This document shows, in pieces, positions 18,894 through 26,870 of a DNA stretch of 64,000 nucleotides (position 1 is its first letter; every line of letters begins with the position of its first letter). The notes under the pieces are model-generated. The model did no database searches. It was not told where the DNA came from and was given only the letters and a program-made list of their open reading frames with translations. Origin of the DNA: JAIEOG01 sp964611895 (GTDB taxonomy: Bacteria > Bdellovibrionota > FAC87 > UBA2466); assembly GCA_964611895.1 (NCBI GenBank), contig CAZTDN010000016.1, positions 9,070-73,069 of the forward strand. The letters are read 5' to 3'. Both the position numbers and the translations under genes were made by a program.

Positions 18894-20243
18894 TCAAGTG
18901 CTCGCTACAAAGGTGCGCACTTTGTACTGAGTCGCGATCCAAACAAAGATGAATGCGACGATAAAAATGAGCCCACCATAAAAAAAGAACTCCATCGCAG
19001 CAGATTTAAACGGGTTGATTTCAGAAACCACTGCTGTGAGCAAATTACCAATGGAGGTCGTGAGCAGCCACAAACTCATCATCACGCCCTTCATGCTCTT
19101 GGGCGCCTGAGTGTAGGCAAACTCAAGCCCTGTGATCGAAACCAAAACCTCTGCCGCGGTCAGAATCAAGAATGGGCCAAACTGCCACGCAACATTGAGC
19201 TTCAGCCCTGAGTCCAAGAACAACTGGATGACTCCCACCATCGCAAAGGATAGCCCGGTGCAAAGCATCCCGGCGCCCATCTTGCGCAGAGGGGTGACTT
19301 TGATTCCCATTTTTTCAATCGCCGGGTAAACCCCAAAGCTCAAGAGTGGAATGAGCCCCATGACCAAAATGGGGTTTAAGGTCTGGATCTGCGAGGCCAA
19401 CAAAGGCACGCCCCAAACCACGAGATCCATCTGTTCGGCTTGGAGAATCCACGTACTGCCCTGTTGATCCCAGAGCGCCCAAAACACCGCCACCGTGGAA
19501 AACACCGCTGAACAACCCAAAGCTGCCCGAGCGCCATCCACTTTCTCGGCGCCGTATTTCTTTTTAGCTTCGGAGTCTTTTCCCAGCAGAAGCAGCCCGG
19601 CAATAGGCAAAAAGGATGTTTTATTTTTGCCGCCGGTGGGAGGCACAATGACGTAGTGTTTTCGCCCCATCCAGAAAATCAATGTCGCGATGGCCATCAG
19701 AACGCCAGGGATCCCAAAAGCCACTCGAGGGCCGTAGTTAGGAAGCAACCACGGGATCAATATTGTCGAGAAAACGGAGCCAAAATTGATCATGAAATAA
19801 AACAAGTCGTAGACTTTGCTCACCAAGTGCTGATTCGACTTATTGAACTGATCCCCCACGAAGGACGAGACGCAGGGTTTGATACCGCCGCACCCCAACG
19901 CAATCAGGGCCAAACCAGCATAGAGGCCTTCCTTGGATTCAAACACAGCTAGGACCCCATGCCCGAGACAATAGAACAGCGAAAGGAACAGAATCGCCTT
20001 GTACTTTCCAAGAAATTTATCCGAAAGGTAGCCACCCAACAGCGGCAGAAAGTAGCACGCCATGATGAACAGGTGATAAACAGATTTGGCGCGATACTCG
20101 GGAAGCAGGAGGTGTCCGGTCATGAACACGACGAGGATGCTACGCATCCCGTAGAAGCTAAAGCGCTCGCAGGCTTCATTCCCGACGATATACGCGATTT
20201 GTTGTGGAAATCCCAAAAACGTTTTTGCAGCTTTAGCGACCAT
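18894..20243 (-). CDS. POT-family proton-dependent peptide transporter
   Basis: A 449-residue inner-membrane protein of the POT/PTR branch of the MFS, importing di- and tripeptides with protons. The signature NEACERFSFYGMRSILVVFM (the ExxERFxYYG motif) is at residues ~22-41, and FYFMINFGSVFSTILIPWL matches the second PTR motif. Twelve to fourteen helices are expected. The start has a strong Shine-Dalgarno (GAGGGGGAGC). A protein feeder would use such a transporter; the gene fits a peptide-rich lifestyle but does not prove it. Confidence 0.9.
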   Translation of the reverse strand: MVAKAAKTFLGFPQQIAYIVGNEACERFSFYGMRSILVVFMTGHLLLPEYRAKSVYHLFIMACYFLPLLGGYLSDKFLGKYKAILFLSLFYCLGHGVLAVFESKEGLYAGLALIALGCGGIKPCVSSFVGDQFNKSNQHLVSKVYDLFYFMINFGSVFSTILIPWLLPNYGPRVAFGIPGVLMAIATLIFWMGRKHYVIVPPTGGKNKTSFLPIAGLLLLGKDSEAKKKYGAEKVDGARAALGCSAVFSTVAVFWALWDQQGSTWILQAEQMDLVVWGVPLLASQIQTLNPILVMGLIPLLSFGVYPAIEKMGIKVTPLRKMGAGMLCTGLSFAMVGVIQLFLDSGLKLNVAWQFGPFLILTAAEVLVSITGLEFAYTQAPKSMKGVMMSLWLLTTSIGNLLTAVVSEINPFKSAAMEFFFYGGLIFIVAFIFVWIATQYKVRTFVAST

Positions 20244-20323
20244 TAGCTCCCCCTCTTGTCCACCTTTACCAAACGAAGCCGCATAGTAGAGAGCCTTTTG
20301 GCCGTTGGCAATTTCAGAAATCC

Positions 20324-20332
20324 TGGTATTTT
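20324..20332 (+). promoter_or_regulatory. Extended -10 of a putative leaderless promoter
   Basis: TGG-TATTTT is followed by TGTGGC and then the ATG of the FKBP gene at 20339, the same layout as at 17312. Confidence 0.4.
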
Positions 20333-20338
20333 TGTGGC

Positions 20339-20782
20339 ATGAAAAAACAAATTGCTCTCATTAGTTTTGTGGTTGCTACTCTGGTGGCTAACGCCTCAGT
20401 AGCGAAGAAGAAGGTAGAAATGCTGAAAATTGTAGACGGGTTGGAGTACACCGAAGAGAAAATCGGCACTGGTGACGAAGCCAAGCCAGGTAAAACGGTC
20501 GTCGTGCATTACACCGGCTGGTTGATCAAAGAGGGAACAAAAACCGAAAAAGGGACGCAGTTCGATTCGTCTCGAAGCGAGGGCCGAACACCTTTTGAAT
20601 TTCCGCTGGGAGGCGGACGCGTAATTCAAGGTTGGGACAAAGGCTTTGCCGGCATGAAAATCGGGGGCAAACGAACGTTGTACCTCGCCCCTGAGATGGG
20701 TTACGGAACACGCGGAGCCCCTCCTGTGATTCCACCCAATGCAAAGCTGATGTTCGAAGTCGAATTGCTCGGACTCAAATAG
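20339..20782 (+). CDS. Exported FKBP-type peptidyl-prolyl isomerase
   Basis: A 147-residue protein with a signal peptide (residues 1-22, cleavage after SVA) and one FKBP domain from residue ~33 to the end. Typical FKBP elements are VVVHYTGWL, TQFDSSRSEGRTPFEFPLGGGRVIQGWDKGFAGMKIGGKR (key parts only) and YGTRGAPPVIPPNAKLMFEVELL. It folds proteins in the periplasm by isomerising X-Pro bonds. The distance between FKBP's Tyr/Asp active-site residues is normal, so it is likely active. It is convergent with the glyoxalase gene, 2 nt apart. Confidence 0.92.
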   Translation: MKKQIALISFVVATLVANASVAKKKVEMLKIVDGLEYTEEKIGTGDEAKPGKTVVVHYTGWLIKEGTKTEKGTQFDSSRSEGRTPFEFPLGGGRVIQGWDKGFAGMKIGGKRTLYLAPEMGYGTRGAPPVIPPNAKLMFEVELLGLK

Positions 20783-20784
20783 AT

Positions 20785-21537
20785 TCAACGAAACGTATTC
20801 TTGCGTTCGCGCAAGTCCGCAAACGCAGCAACCGGATCCTCCGCAAGGCCCAGTGCCTTGCGGAAAACCGGATCCCCGACCCTCAAAAACGGGTTCGTAC
20901 GACGCTCCTGAGCCATATTTCCTGGGATCGTGGACTTGCCCAGTGCCCTCAAACGCCGCACTTCTTCCACCCTCTCCTGCAGCTCTTTATCGTCGGGACT
21001 GAGTGAAAGTGCAAAACGCCCATTGTCTTGAGTGTACTCGTGGGCACACCATACCTGGGTAGAATCGGGTAGCCCAGCGAGGCGGCTGAGACTGTGCCAC
21101 ATCTGCGCCGGCGTCCCTTCGAATAAACGTCCGCAACCCAACAAAAAAAGTGTATCCCCGGTAAACACTGCGTGAGCGGCAGCAAGCCAAAGAGCCACAT
21201 GGTGGCGAGTGTGGCCTGGGATAAACAACACTTCAAAAGCCAAGTTTCCCCACTGCCAGAAGCCTTCGGAAAGTTCATGATCCATTCCGGCTATCCGCTC
21301 GCGATCCCCGGCTGGGCCCCAAATAGGGCATTGAAACCGAGCTTTGAGTTCCAAATTGCCGCCGGTGTGATCCCAATGGTGGTGTGTGTTTACAATGCCA
21401 TGCAAATCCCATTGTCGTTTTCCGAGTTCCTCCAACACGGGCGCGGCCGTCGACGGATCGATGGCCAGCGTCAGGCCGCCAGACCGAATGAGAAAGGCGT
21501 AATTGTCCACGAGCAAAGGGATGGGAATGATTTCCAT
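20785..21537 (-). CDS. gloB: Glyoxalase II (hydroxyacylglutathione hydrolase)
   Basis: A 250-residue metallo-beta-lactamase-fold hydrolase that releases D-lactate and glutathione from lactoylglutathione. The metal motif THHHWDHTGGN, the second His in GHTRHHVALW, the bridging Asp in VFTGDTLFLLGCGRLFEG and the last His in WCAHEYTQDN are all present, as is the C-terminal Arg/Lys-rich region with RRTNPFLR that binds glutathione. I chose the ATG at 21537 because MEIIPIPLLVDNYAFL matches the family N-terminus; the frame is open upstream to 21573. Confidence 0.92.
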   Translation of the reverse strand: MEIIPIPLLVDNYAFLIRSGGLTLAIDPSTAAPVLEELGKRQWDLHGIVNTHHHWDHTGGNLELKARFQCPIWGPAGDRERIAGMDHELSEGFWQWGNLAFEVLFIPGHTRHHVALWLAAAHAVFTGDTLFLLGCGRLFEGTPAQMWHSLSRLAGLPDSTQVWCAHEYTQDNGRFALSLSPDDKELQERVEEVRRLRALGKSTIPGNMAQERRTNPFLRVGDPVFRKALGLAEDPVAAFADLRERKNTFR

Positions 21538-21601
21538 GCGAGCCAGTAATCCAGACACAAGCCTCGATGACAAGACTCCTCGCCCAGATTAGGTTAACAG
21601 G

Positions 21602-22657
21602 ATGAACTCTCTGCCCACAGTGGTGGCTCGGCTCAGCGACTGGTATAACCGCGTTCAGCGGCCCCTCCCTTGGCGCGCAAGCCACGATCCCTATCGGATT
21701 TGGATTTCCGAGGTCATGCTCCAACAAACCCAAGCCGCCACCGTCATCCCCTACTATGAGCGTTTTTTAGAGCGTTTCCCCAACCTAGATGCTCTTGCGA
21801 ATAGCCCCGAGAGTGAGGTGCTCCTCCGCTGGGCGGGTTTAGGGTACTACTCACGCGCAAAAAACCTGCGCAAAGCCGCGCAATACCTGGTCCAACAACA
21901 CGGCGGAAACTTCCCCAAGAACCGCAAAGCGCTCTTGGAAATCCCTGGGATTGGACCGTACACTGCGGGCGCGGTACTCAGCATCGCTTTCGATCTGCCG
22001 GAACCCATTGTCGACGGAAATGTTCAGCGTGTGTTTGCCCGCTATTACACATTCGGTGAGCCCATTGAGTCCAAAACGGCAGGGATTTTCTTTTGGAATA
22101 AAGCGCAGGAGTGGGTGAGCTGCGCGGCTTCTGCGCGCATTTTGAATCAAGCTCTCATGGAACTGGGAGCCATGGTTTGTACCAAGGCGTCGCCCAAATG
22201 CATTCAATGTCCCCTTGTTACCGATTGTGCCGGGCACAGAACAGGTTCCGCCACAGAGTACCCAAAACGCGCCAAACGCCGACCCACCCAGGACGTGTGG
22301 TGGGGAGCATGGATACAGGAAAACCGCGGGCGTGTGCTCTTAACCCAAAATCCAGAAGGGAGCTGGTGGGCCGGCCTATGGGATCTTCCCCGCCTGGAGG
22401 CGAATTCGGAGCGAGCGGTCGAGAAAAAAGCACGTGACTTCATTCACTCTCGCCCAAACTGGAAATGGAAAAAAAATCTCCCTTGGCAAAAACACACTGT
22501 GACGCACCACCGCATTCGCGTCGCCCCGTTTGTGGTAACAACGCCGGCAACTCGGCCCAACCCACCCGACCGGCAACGTTGGGTCCGCGTAGAGGAGCTG
22601 GAGAACTTTCCTCTTTCATCACTCGCGAAGAAGATTTTGAGTTCCTATCGGCGCTAG
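21602..22657 (+). CDS. mutY: A/G-specific adenine DNA glycosylase
   Basis: A 351-residue base-excision repair enzyme removing adenine mispaired with 8-oxoguanine. It has PWR...WISEVMLQQTQAATV (catalytic Glu), the helix-hairpin-helix LEIPGIGPYTAGAV with the catalytic Asp in PIVDGNVQRV, and the [4Fe-4S] motif C-x6-C-x2-C-x5-C (VCTKASPKCIQCPLVTDC). The C-terminal NUDIX-like domain (WWGAWIQENRGRVLL...) recognises 8-oxoG. The length is normal. A TTAGGTT box lies just before the ATG. Confidence 0.95.
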   Translation: MNSLPTVVARLSDWYNRVQRPLPWRASHDPYRIWISEVMLQQTQAATVIPYYERFLERFPNLDALANSPESEVLLRWAGLGYYSRAKNLRKAAQYLVQQHGGNFPKNRKALLEIPGIGPYTAGAVLSIAFDLPEPIVDGNVQRVFARYYTFGEPIESKTAGIFFWNKAQEWVSCAASARILNQALMELGAMVCTKASPKCIQCPLVTDCAGHRTGSATEYPKRAKRRPTQDVWWGAWIQENRGRVLLTQNPEGSWWAGLWDLPRLEANSERAVEKKARDFIHSRPNWKWKKNLPWQKHTVTHHRIRVAPFVVTTPATRPNPPDRQRWVRVEELENFPLSSLAKKILSSYRR

Positions 22658-22691
22658 CCAAGCGGGATCTTTGCGGCTAGCATGATTGGTT

Positions 22692-25010
22692 GTGAGCAAA
22701 CGTAATCAAGATGACCGAGAAGCACTGGAATACCACCGCGCCGGACGACCTGGAAAAATAGAAGTCATTTCTTCGAAGTCCTGCAAAACCCAACGCGACC
22801 TCTCTCTCGCGTACTCCCCCGGAGTCGCTCAACCGTGTATTGAAATCTCAAAACGTGCCAGCGATGTTTACCAATACACGGCCAAAGGAAACTTAGTCGC
22901 GGTAATCAGCAATGGAACGGCTGTGCTCGGGCTAGGCAACTTGGGACCATTAGCCGCAAAGCCCGTAATGGAAGGCAAAGGGATTCTCTTCAAACGATTT
23001 GCGGATATCGATGTTTTTGATTTGGAACTCAACACGGAAAACCCAGACGAGTTTGTCCGGTGTGTGCAACTTTTGGAACCCACTTTTGGGGGAATCAACC
23101 TCGAAGATATCAAAGCTCCTGAGTGCTTCTACATCGAAGAAAAACTCAAAGCGACGATGCAGATCCCCGTATTCCACGACGATCAGCACGGCACGGCGAT
23201 TATCTCAGCAGCCGCCTTGCTCAACGCGATTGAACTCACCGGACGCAATATCGCCAAGACCAAACTCGTGATGAACGGCGCAGGCGCCGCTTCCATTGCA
23301 TGCGCGAATTTGTACATTCGCCTAGGGGTGAAAAAAGAAAACCTCATCATGTGCGATAGCCAGGGCGTCATCTACCAAGGGCGCGAAAGCGGCATGAATG
23401 AATACAAAGCAGCTTTTGCGAACAAAACCAAGGCCCGTACTTTAGAAGAAGCCATGAAGGGGGCCGATGTTTTTGTTGGCTTGAGTGTCAAAGGGGCTGT
23501 GACCAAAGACATGATTGCTTCGCTCGCCAAAAAAGCCATTGTCTTCGCCATGGCCAATCCGGACCCAGAAATCGACTACGACACCGCCAAAAGCGTACGT
23601 AGTGACATCATCATGGCGACGGGGCGTTCAGACTTTCCCAATCAGGTGAACAACGTATTGGGATTCCCATTCTTGTTTCGTGGGGCGCTCGATGTCCGAG
23701 CCAAAGCCATTAACGAAGAAATGAAAATCGCTGCGGTTTATGCGCTGGCGAAATTGGCGCAGCAAGAAGTTCCGGATTACGTCTCCAAAGCCTACGGTGG
23801 CGCGCAATTTCGATTTGGCCCTGAGTACATCATTCCAAAACCGTTCGACACGCGCGTACTGCTCTGGGTCTGCCCCGCGGTCGCCAAGGCTGCCATGGAG
23901 AGTGGAGTCGCTCGTGAAAAAGTCGACTTGGCAGAATATACCGTCCAGCTCGAAAAACGACTTGGCCTGAGACAAAGTTTTGTTCGGGGCATTAAGGACA
24001 AGCTGCAAATCGATGGCTTAAAGCCGAAGGGAAAACTCGCCCGCATCGTATTTCCAGAAGGTTCGAACTCCAAGATTCTCAGTGCTTGCGATGTTATCGT
24101 CCAAGACCAGATTGCGGAACCCATTTTGCTAGGGAATGAGTCGCGCATTCGCGAAATGATCGCGGCACGCGGATTAGAGTCGTTGAAAAACGTCCAAATC
24201 ATCACCCCTTCTACGGCACCCCTGCGCAAAGAGTACGCCGAGGCGTTCTGGTCGATCCGCCAACGCAAAGGCCTAACCCGAGAGCAGTCTTTTTCATTGA
24301 TGAAAAATGAAAACTACTACGGCTCCATGATGGTGCACTTAGGCCATGCGGATGGGCTCTTGAGCGGCGTCACCCAGTCTTATCCCGACACGATACGGCC
24401 TTTTTTGCAGACGGTGGGGAGCCGACCTGGGACAAAAATTGCCGGCGTTTACATGATGCTCTTCAAGGAGAGGATACTCTTTTTTGGCGACACTACAGTA
24501 AATATCGAGCCCTCGGCTTCGGACTTGGCCGATATCGCGATCAACTGCGCCATGGCGGCTAAGTTTTTTGATATTGAACCGCGCGTGGCCATGCTTTCGT
24601 TTAGCAACTACGGAAGCAACAACCACCCACTCTCCCAGAAAGTCCGTGAGGCGGTTCGGTTGGTGCGACTGCGAAAACCCGAATTGATCGTAGACGGAGA
24701 AATGCAGGCAGATTCGGCGGTGGTTCCGGATATTGGCAAAGAGGATTTTCCGTTTTCGGCTATTCAGGGCGATGCGAACGTGCTCATCTTCCCCGATCTG
24801 CAGTCGGCTAATATCTGTTACAAGCTAATGCAACGAATCGGGGGCGCCGAAGCTATTGGCCCGTGCCTCTTGGGAATGAATAAGCCTATCAATGTTCTTC
24901 AGCGCACCGCGGACGTGGATGAAATTGTAAACATGGCCATGATTACAGTTTTGGAAATCCGCGAGTACGAAAAAATTAAATCCAAAAAAGCGGCTAAGGG
25001 CAGGCTTTAG
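22692..25010 (+). CDS. maeB: NADP-dependent malic enzyme fused to phosphotransacetylase-like domain
   Basis: A 772-residue two-domain enzyme converting malate to pyruvate and CO2 with NADP. The malic domain (residues ~1-425) has SLAYSPGVAQPC, the FHDDQHGTAIISAAALLNA metal/NAD region and VMNGAGAASIACANLY nucleotide motif. The C-terminal ~335 residues are a phosphate acetyltransferase domain (GVTQSYPDTIRPFLQ, IFPDLQSANICYKLM) that in MaeB regulates activity in response to acetyl-CoA. The length matches E. coli MaeB (759). I start at GTG 22692; a TTG at 22686 is also in frame. Confidence 0.93.
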   Translation: MSKRNQDDREALEYHRAGRPGKIEVISSKSCKTQRDLSLAYSPGVAQPCIEISKRASDVYQYTAKGNLVAVISNGTAVLGLGNLGPLAAKPVMEGKGILFKRFADIDVFDLELNTENPDEFVRCVQLLEPTFGGINLEDIKAPECFYIEEKLKATMQIPVFHDDQHGTAIISAAALLNAIELTGRNIAKTKLVMNGAGAASIACANLYIRLGVKKENLIMCDSQGVIYQGRESGMNEYKAAFANKTKARTLEEAMKGADVFVGLSVKGAVTKDMIASLAKKAIVFAMANPDPEIDYDTAKSVRSDIIMATGRSDFPNQVNNVLGFPFLFRGALDVRAKAINEEMKIAAVYALAKLAQQEVPDYVSKAYGGAQFRFGPEYIIPKPFDTRVLLWVCPAVAKAAMESGVAREKVDLAEYTVQLEKRLGLRQSFVRGIKDKLQIDGLKPKGKLARIVFPEGSNSKILSACDVIVQDQIAEPILLGNESRIREMIAARGLESLKNVQIITPSTAPLRKEYAEAFWSIRQRKGLTREQSFSLMKNENYYGSMMVHLGHADGLLSGVTQSYPDTIRPFLQTVGSRPGTKIAGVYMMLFKERILFFGDTTVNIEPSASDLADIAINCAMAAKFFDIEPRVAMLSFSNYGSNNHPLSQKVREAVRLVRLRKPELIVDGEMQADSAVVPDIGKEDFPFSAIQGDANVLIFPDLQSANICYKLMQRIGGAEAIGPCLLGMNKPINVLQRTADVDEIVNMAMITVLEIREYEKIKSKKAAKGRL

Positions 25011-25011
25011 C

Positions 25012-25701
25012 TTATTTAGGGTCTAGAACGCGAAACTCTCCATCCTCGAGGCAATAGAGGATATTGCGATCTACCAGCGCTTTGCCCAACCTCCACCGCA
25101 GCAAGATAGCAGCGGCAGACTCTTTGAATTTATCCAAGCGCTCTTCAAACTCCTGAATTTGCATTTCCGACAAGCCCATTTCGCGAGCGTGCTTTTTGAT
25201 GTTGAGCGCGGTTACCCCTCGGTAATACGGAAAAACCATGGTGCTCGTGTTCAGATCCACTTGAGTGGGGAGGATCATCGGAATTCCTTTTTGGGAATAC
25301 GTACGTGTCAAAATAAGATTTTCTTCTAAACGATCGCGGTCCTGAAAAACTTTGACCACTTCGCGATCCCCGCCTCGTTCGGCAAGGTAGACATGCCCCT
25401 CGGTTCCGTTGCCTAGCAATTCAACCACTTGATACTCCAACGGCCCCACCGACAAGCGACTGCCGGGCTTGCGGGCGGCGCGGAGCATCGACTCAGGTAC
25501 AAAGGGGTTTTCCGTGTGAAAGGACTGCACCCACGGCTCGAGTTGGCGGCGAAACGCATCGACAGAGGACGCGGGGGGCATGGCCGTGAGTCGATCGGCG
25601 TGGATGAGGTTGGGAAAAAACTTTCCGCAAGCGGCGCTCCAAACCTGCGCCCCAGCAAGCCCCGAGAAGCCGTAAACCAAAACCAAGCTTCGAATAAGCA
25701 C
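25012..25701 (-). CDS. Exported protein-kinase-like protein
   Basis: A 229-residue protein with a signal peptide (residues 1-18) followed by a kinase-like fold. It has a glycine-rich loop LGNGTEGHVY (96-105) and a VAIK-like lysine (VVKVF, Lys117). A loop resembling a catalytic loop is LVDRNILY (Asp211, Asn213), and the chain ends four residues after a DFG-like VLDPK (Asp227), so the C-lobe is very short and the canonical HRD is absent. It could be a pseudokinase, a truncated kinase or an exported effector. I prefer GTG 25701, which gives a clean signal peptide and sits 5 nt after a TAGTAT box; the frame runs to 25716. Confidence 0.6.
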   Translation of the reverse strand: MLIRSLVLVYGFSGLAGAQVWSAACGKFFPNLIHADRLTAMPPASSVDAFRRQLEPWVQSFHTENPFVPESMLRAARKPGSRLSVGPLEYQVVELLGNGTEGHVYLAERGGDREVVKVFQDRDRLEENLILTRTYSQKGIPMILPTQVDLNTSTMVFPYYRGVTALNIKKHAREMGLSEMQIQEFEERLDKFKESAAAILLRWRLGKALVDRNILYCLEDGEFRVLDPK

Positions 25702-25706
25702 GGCCG

Positions 25707-25715
25707 ATACTACCA
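25707..25715 (-). promoter_or_regulatory. Extended -10 of a putative leaderless promoter
   Basis: On the minus strand TGG-TAGTAT is followed by CGGCC and the GTG at 25701. Confidence 0.35.
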
Positions 25716-25722
25716 CGATTTC

Positions 25723-25760
25723 GGTACGCGGTACCTTTTGTGCAAAAGGTACCGCGTACC
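25723..25760. repeat. Perfect 17-bp hairpin repeat, copy 2
   Basis: Arms GGTACGCGGTACCTTTT and AAAAGGTACCGCGTACC are exactly those of the copy at 2334-2371; only the loop differs (GTGC). It lies in the 190-nt gap between the kinase-like gene and the LysR gene. The rest of that gap shows AT-rich short inverted repeats (CATAC-ATTT-GTATG at 25781-25794) but no gene. Confidence 0.85.
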
Positions 25761-25857
25761 AAAGAGCTTGACGGAGAATACATACATTTGTATGGTATTT
25801 AAATGGAAGGGAGGTTCTAGCGACATACCATTTTAATTAGCGTCTACGTGCTTACCC

Positions 25858-25912
25858 GGGGGATCGGATCCCAATATGCTGCGCCTAACCCCTTAGGCGC
25901 TTCCGATCCCCC
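25858..25912. terminator. Compound inverted repeat over the LysR 3' end
   Basis: An 11-bp outer stem (GGGGGATCGGA at 25858-25868, TCCGATCCCCC at 25902-25912) encloses an 8-bp inner hairpin (GCGCCTAA at 25881-25888, TTAGGCGC at 25893-25900). It spans the end of the LysR gene. No T-run follows in either direction, so a terminator role is only a guess. Confidence 0.4.
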
Positions 25913-26763
25913 GCTCCAATTCTTCTTTCAGCAACCCAATAGTGCGGGTCATCACGCGATTCTTGGGCCATATCGCCNNNNNNNNNNNNNNNNAAAACTC
26001 GCAACGCGGGTTTGCAATGCGGGATCACAAAATCGGGAATCATCGTCCAGTAATCTGTGTTTTGAATGGCAGCCAGAGCTACCATATAACTATCGTAGTA
26101 AAACTGAATCTTGGGTTTGATATCTTTTTCTCGGAAAAACGGATGCGCATCACAGCTTTCAATCCCTTGAAACCCCCGCGCCGCCGCCGCAGGATAGGAG
26201 GAAACCTGACGCAGCTGATCCCCGGGCTTCTTGCTCGCCAGAGGGTGCCCATCGCGAACCACCACGCGCAAATGGCCCGTAAACAAAGTTTCTATATTCA
26301 CATCCGGATTAGGCTGCGGTCCCAAACAGATCCCAAAATCAATTTCTCCTTCTGAAGCTCGGCGCAAAACTTCAGCGGATCGCAGGCTATAAGTCTCCGC
26401 ACTAAGCATCGGGTGCGCTTTCAAAACACGCAGCCACGCTGGCACCAGAAACTGCTCGCTGAACAGATGCGTCCCTGCCAATCGATAATGTCCCCGCAAC
26501 TCCACCTGATCCGAAACCAACTCCTCTCGGATTTTCGCAGTTTCATTGAGCAGGTTTCTCGCTCGCTCGGCCAAGAGTTTGCCATGATTAGTTAGCACGA
26601 CTCGTTTGCCCTGCTTTACGAAAAGCTCTCTCCCCAGCTCCTCCTCTAAAGCAGCGATGCTGTGGCTAACCGCGCTAGCACTTATCGCCAAAGTTTTGGA
26701 AGCCTTGCCAATATGCTCTAAGCGCGCGGCCTCCAAAAAATATGTCAGTTGATCTAATTTCAT
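25893..26763 (-). CDS. LysR-family transcriptional regulator, interrupted by assembly gap
   Basis: About 290 residues. The N-terminal winged helix-turn-helix is clear (FLEAARLEHIGKASKTLAISASAVSHSIAALEEELGRELFVKQGKRVVLTNHG), followed by a LysR substrate-binding domain. A run of 16 N cuts the C-terminus. After the gap the plausible LysR tail is WPKNRVMTRTIGLLKEELERG, which lies in a different frame from the one read straight through 16 bases and stops at 25893; reading through unchanged would end at 25885 with an unconvincing tail. It is divergent from the hydrazine-type operon and very likely controls it. The start follows GGGGTTGGG. Confidence 0.85.
25978..25993. other. Assembly gap (16 N)
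   Basis: Sixteen undetermined bases inside the LysR gene. The frames on the two sides agree with a LysR protein only if the true length differs from 16 (15 or 18 would restore the frame, or any length that is a multiple of three). Confidence 0.95.
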
Positions 26764-26790
26764 CCCAACCCCACGCGATTCATTTAGTTT

Positions 26791-26811
26791 TTTTCAGTAA
26801 TAAACTGAAAA
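26791..26811. promoter_or_regulatory. Candidate LysR operator, 21-bp palindrome
   Basis: TTTTCAGT and ACTGAAAA are perfect 8-bp inverted arms separated by AATAA. The site lies between the divergent LysR and cupin/MetRS-like genes, 27 nt from the LysR start codon and 59 nt from the other. An AT-rich dyad in the shared promoter is the usual place for a LysR autoregulatory and activator site. Confidence 0.6.
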
Positions 26812-26870
26812 TCATTTCGTTTATCAAATTAATCAATGCCTCTTACTCTGGAAAGCGTGGGAGGGAAGTA

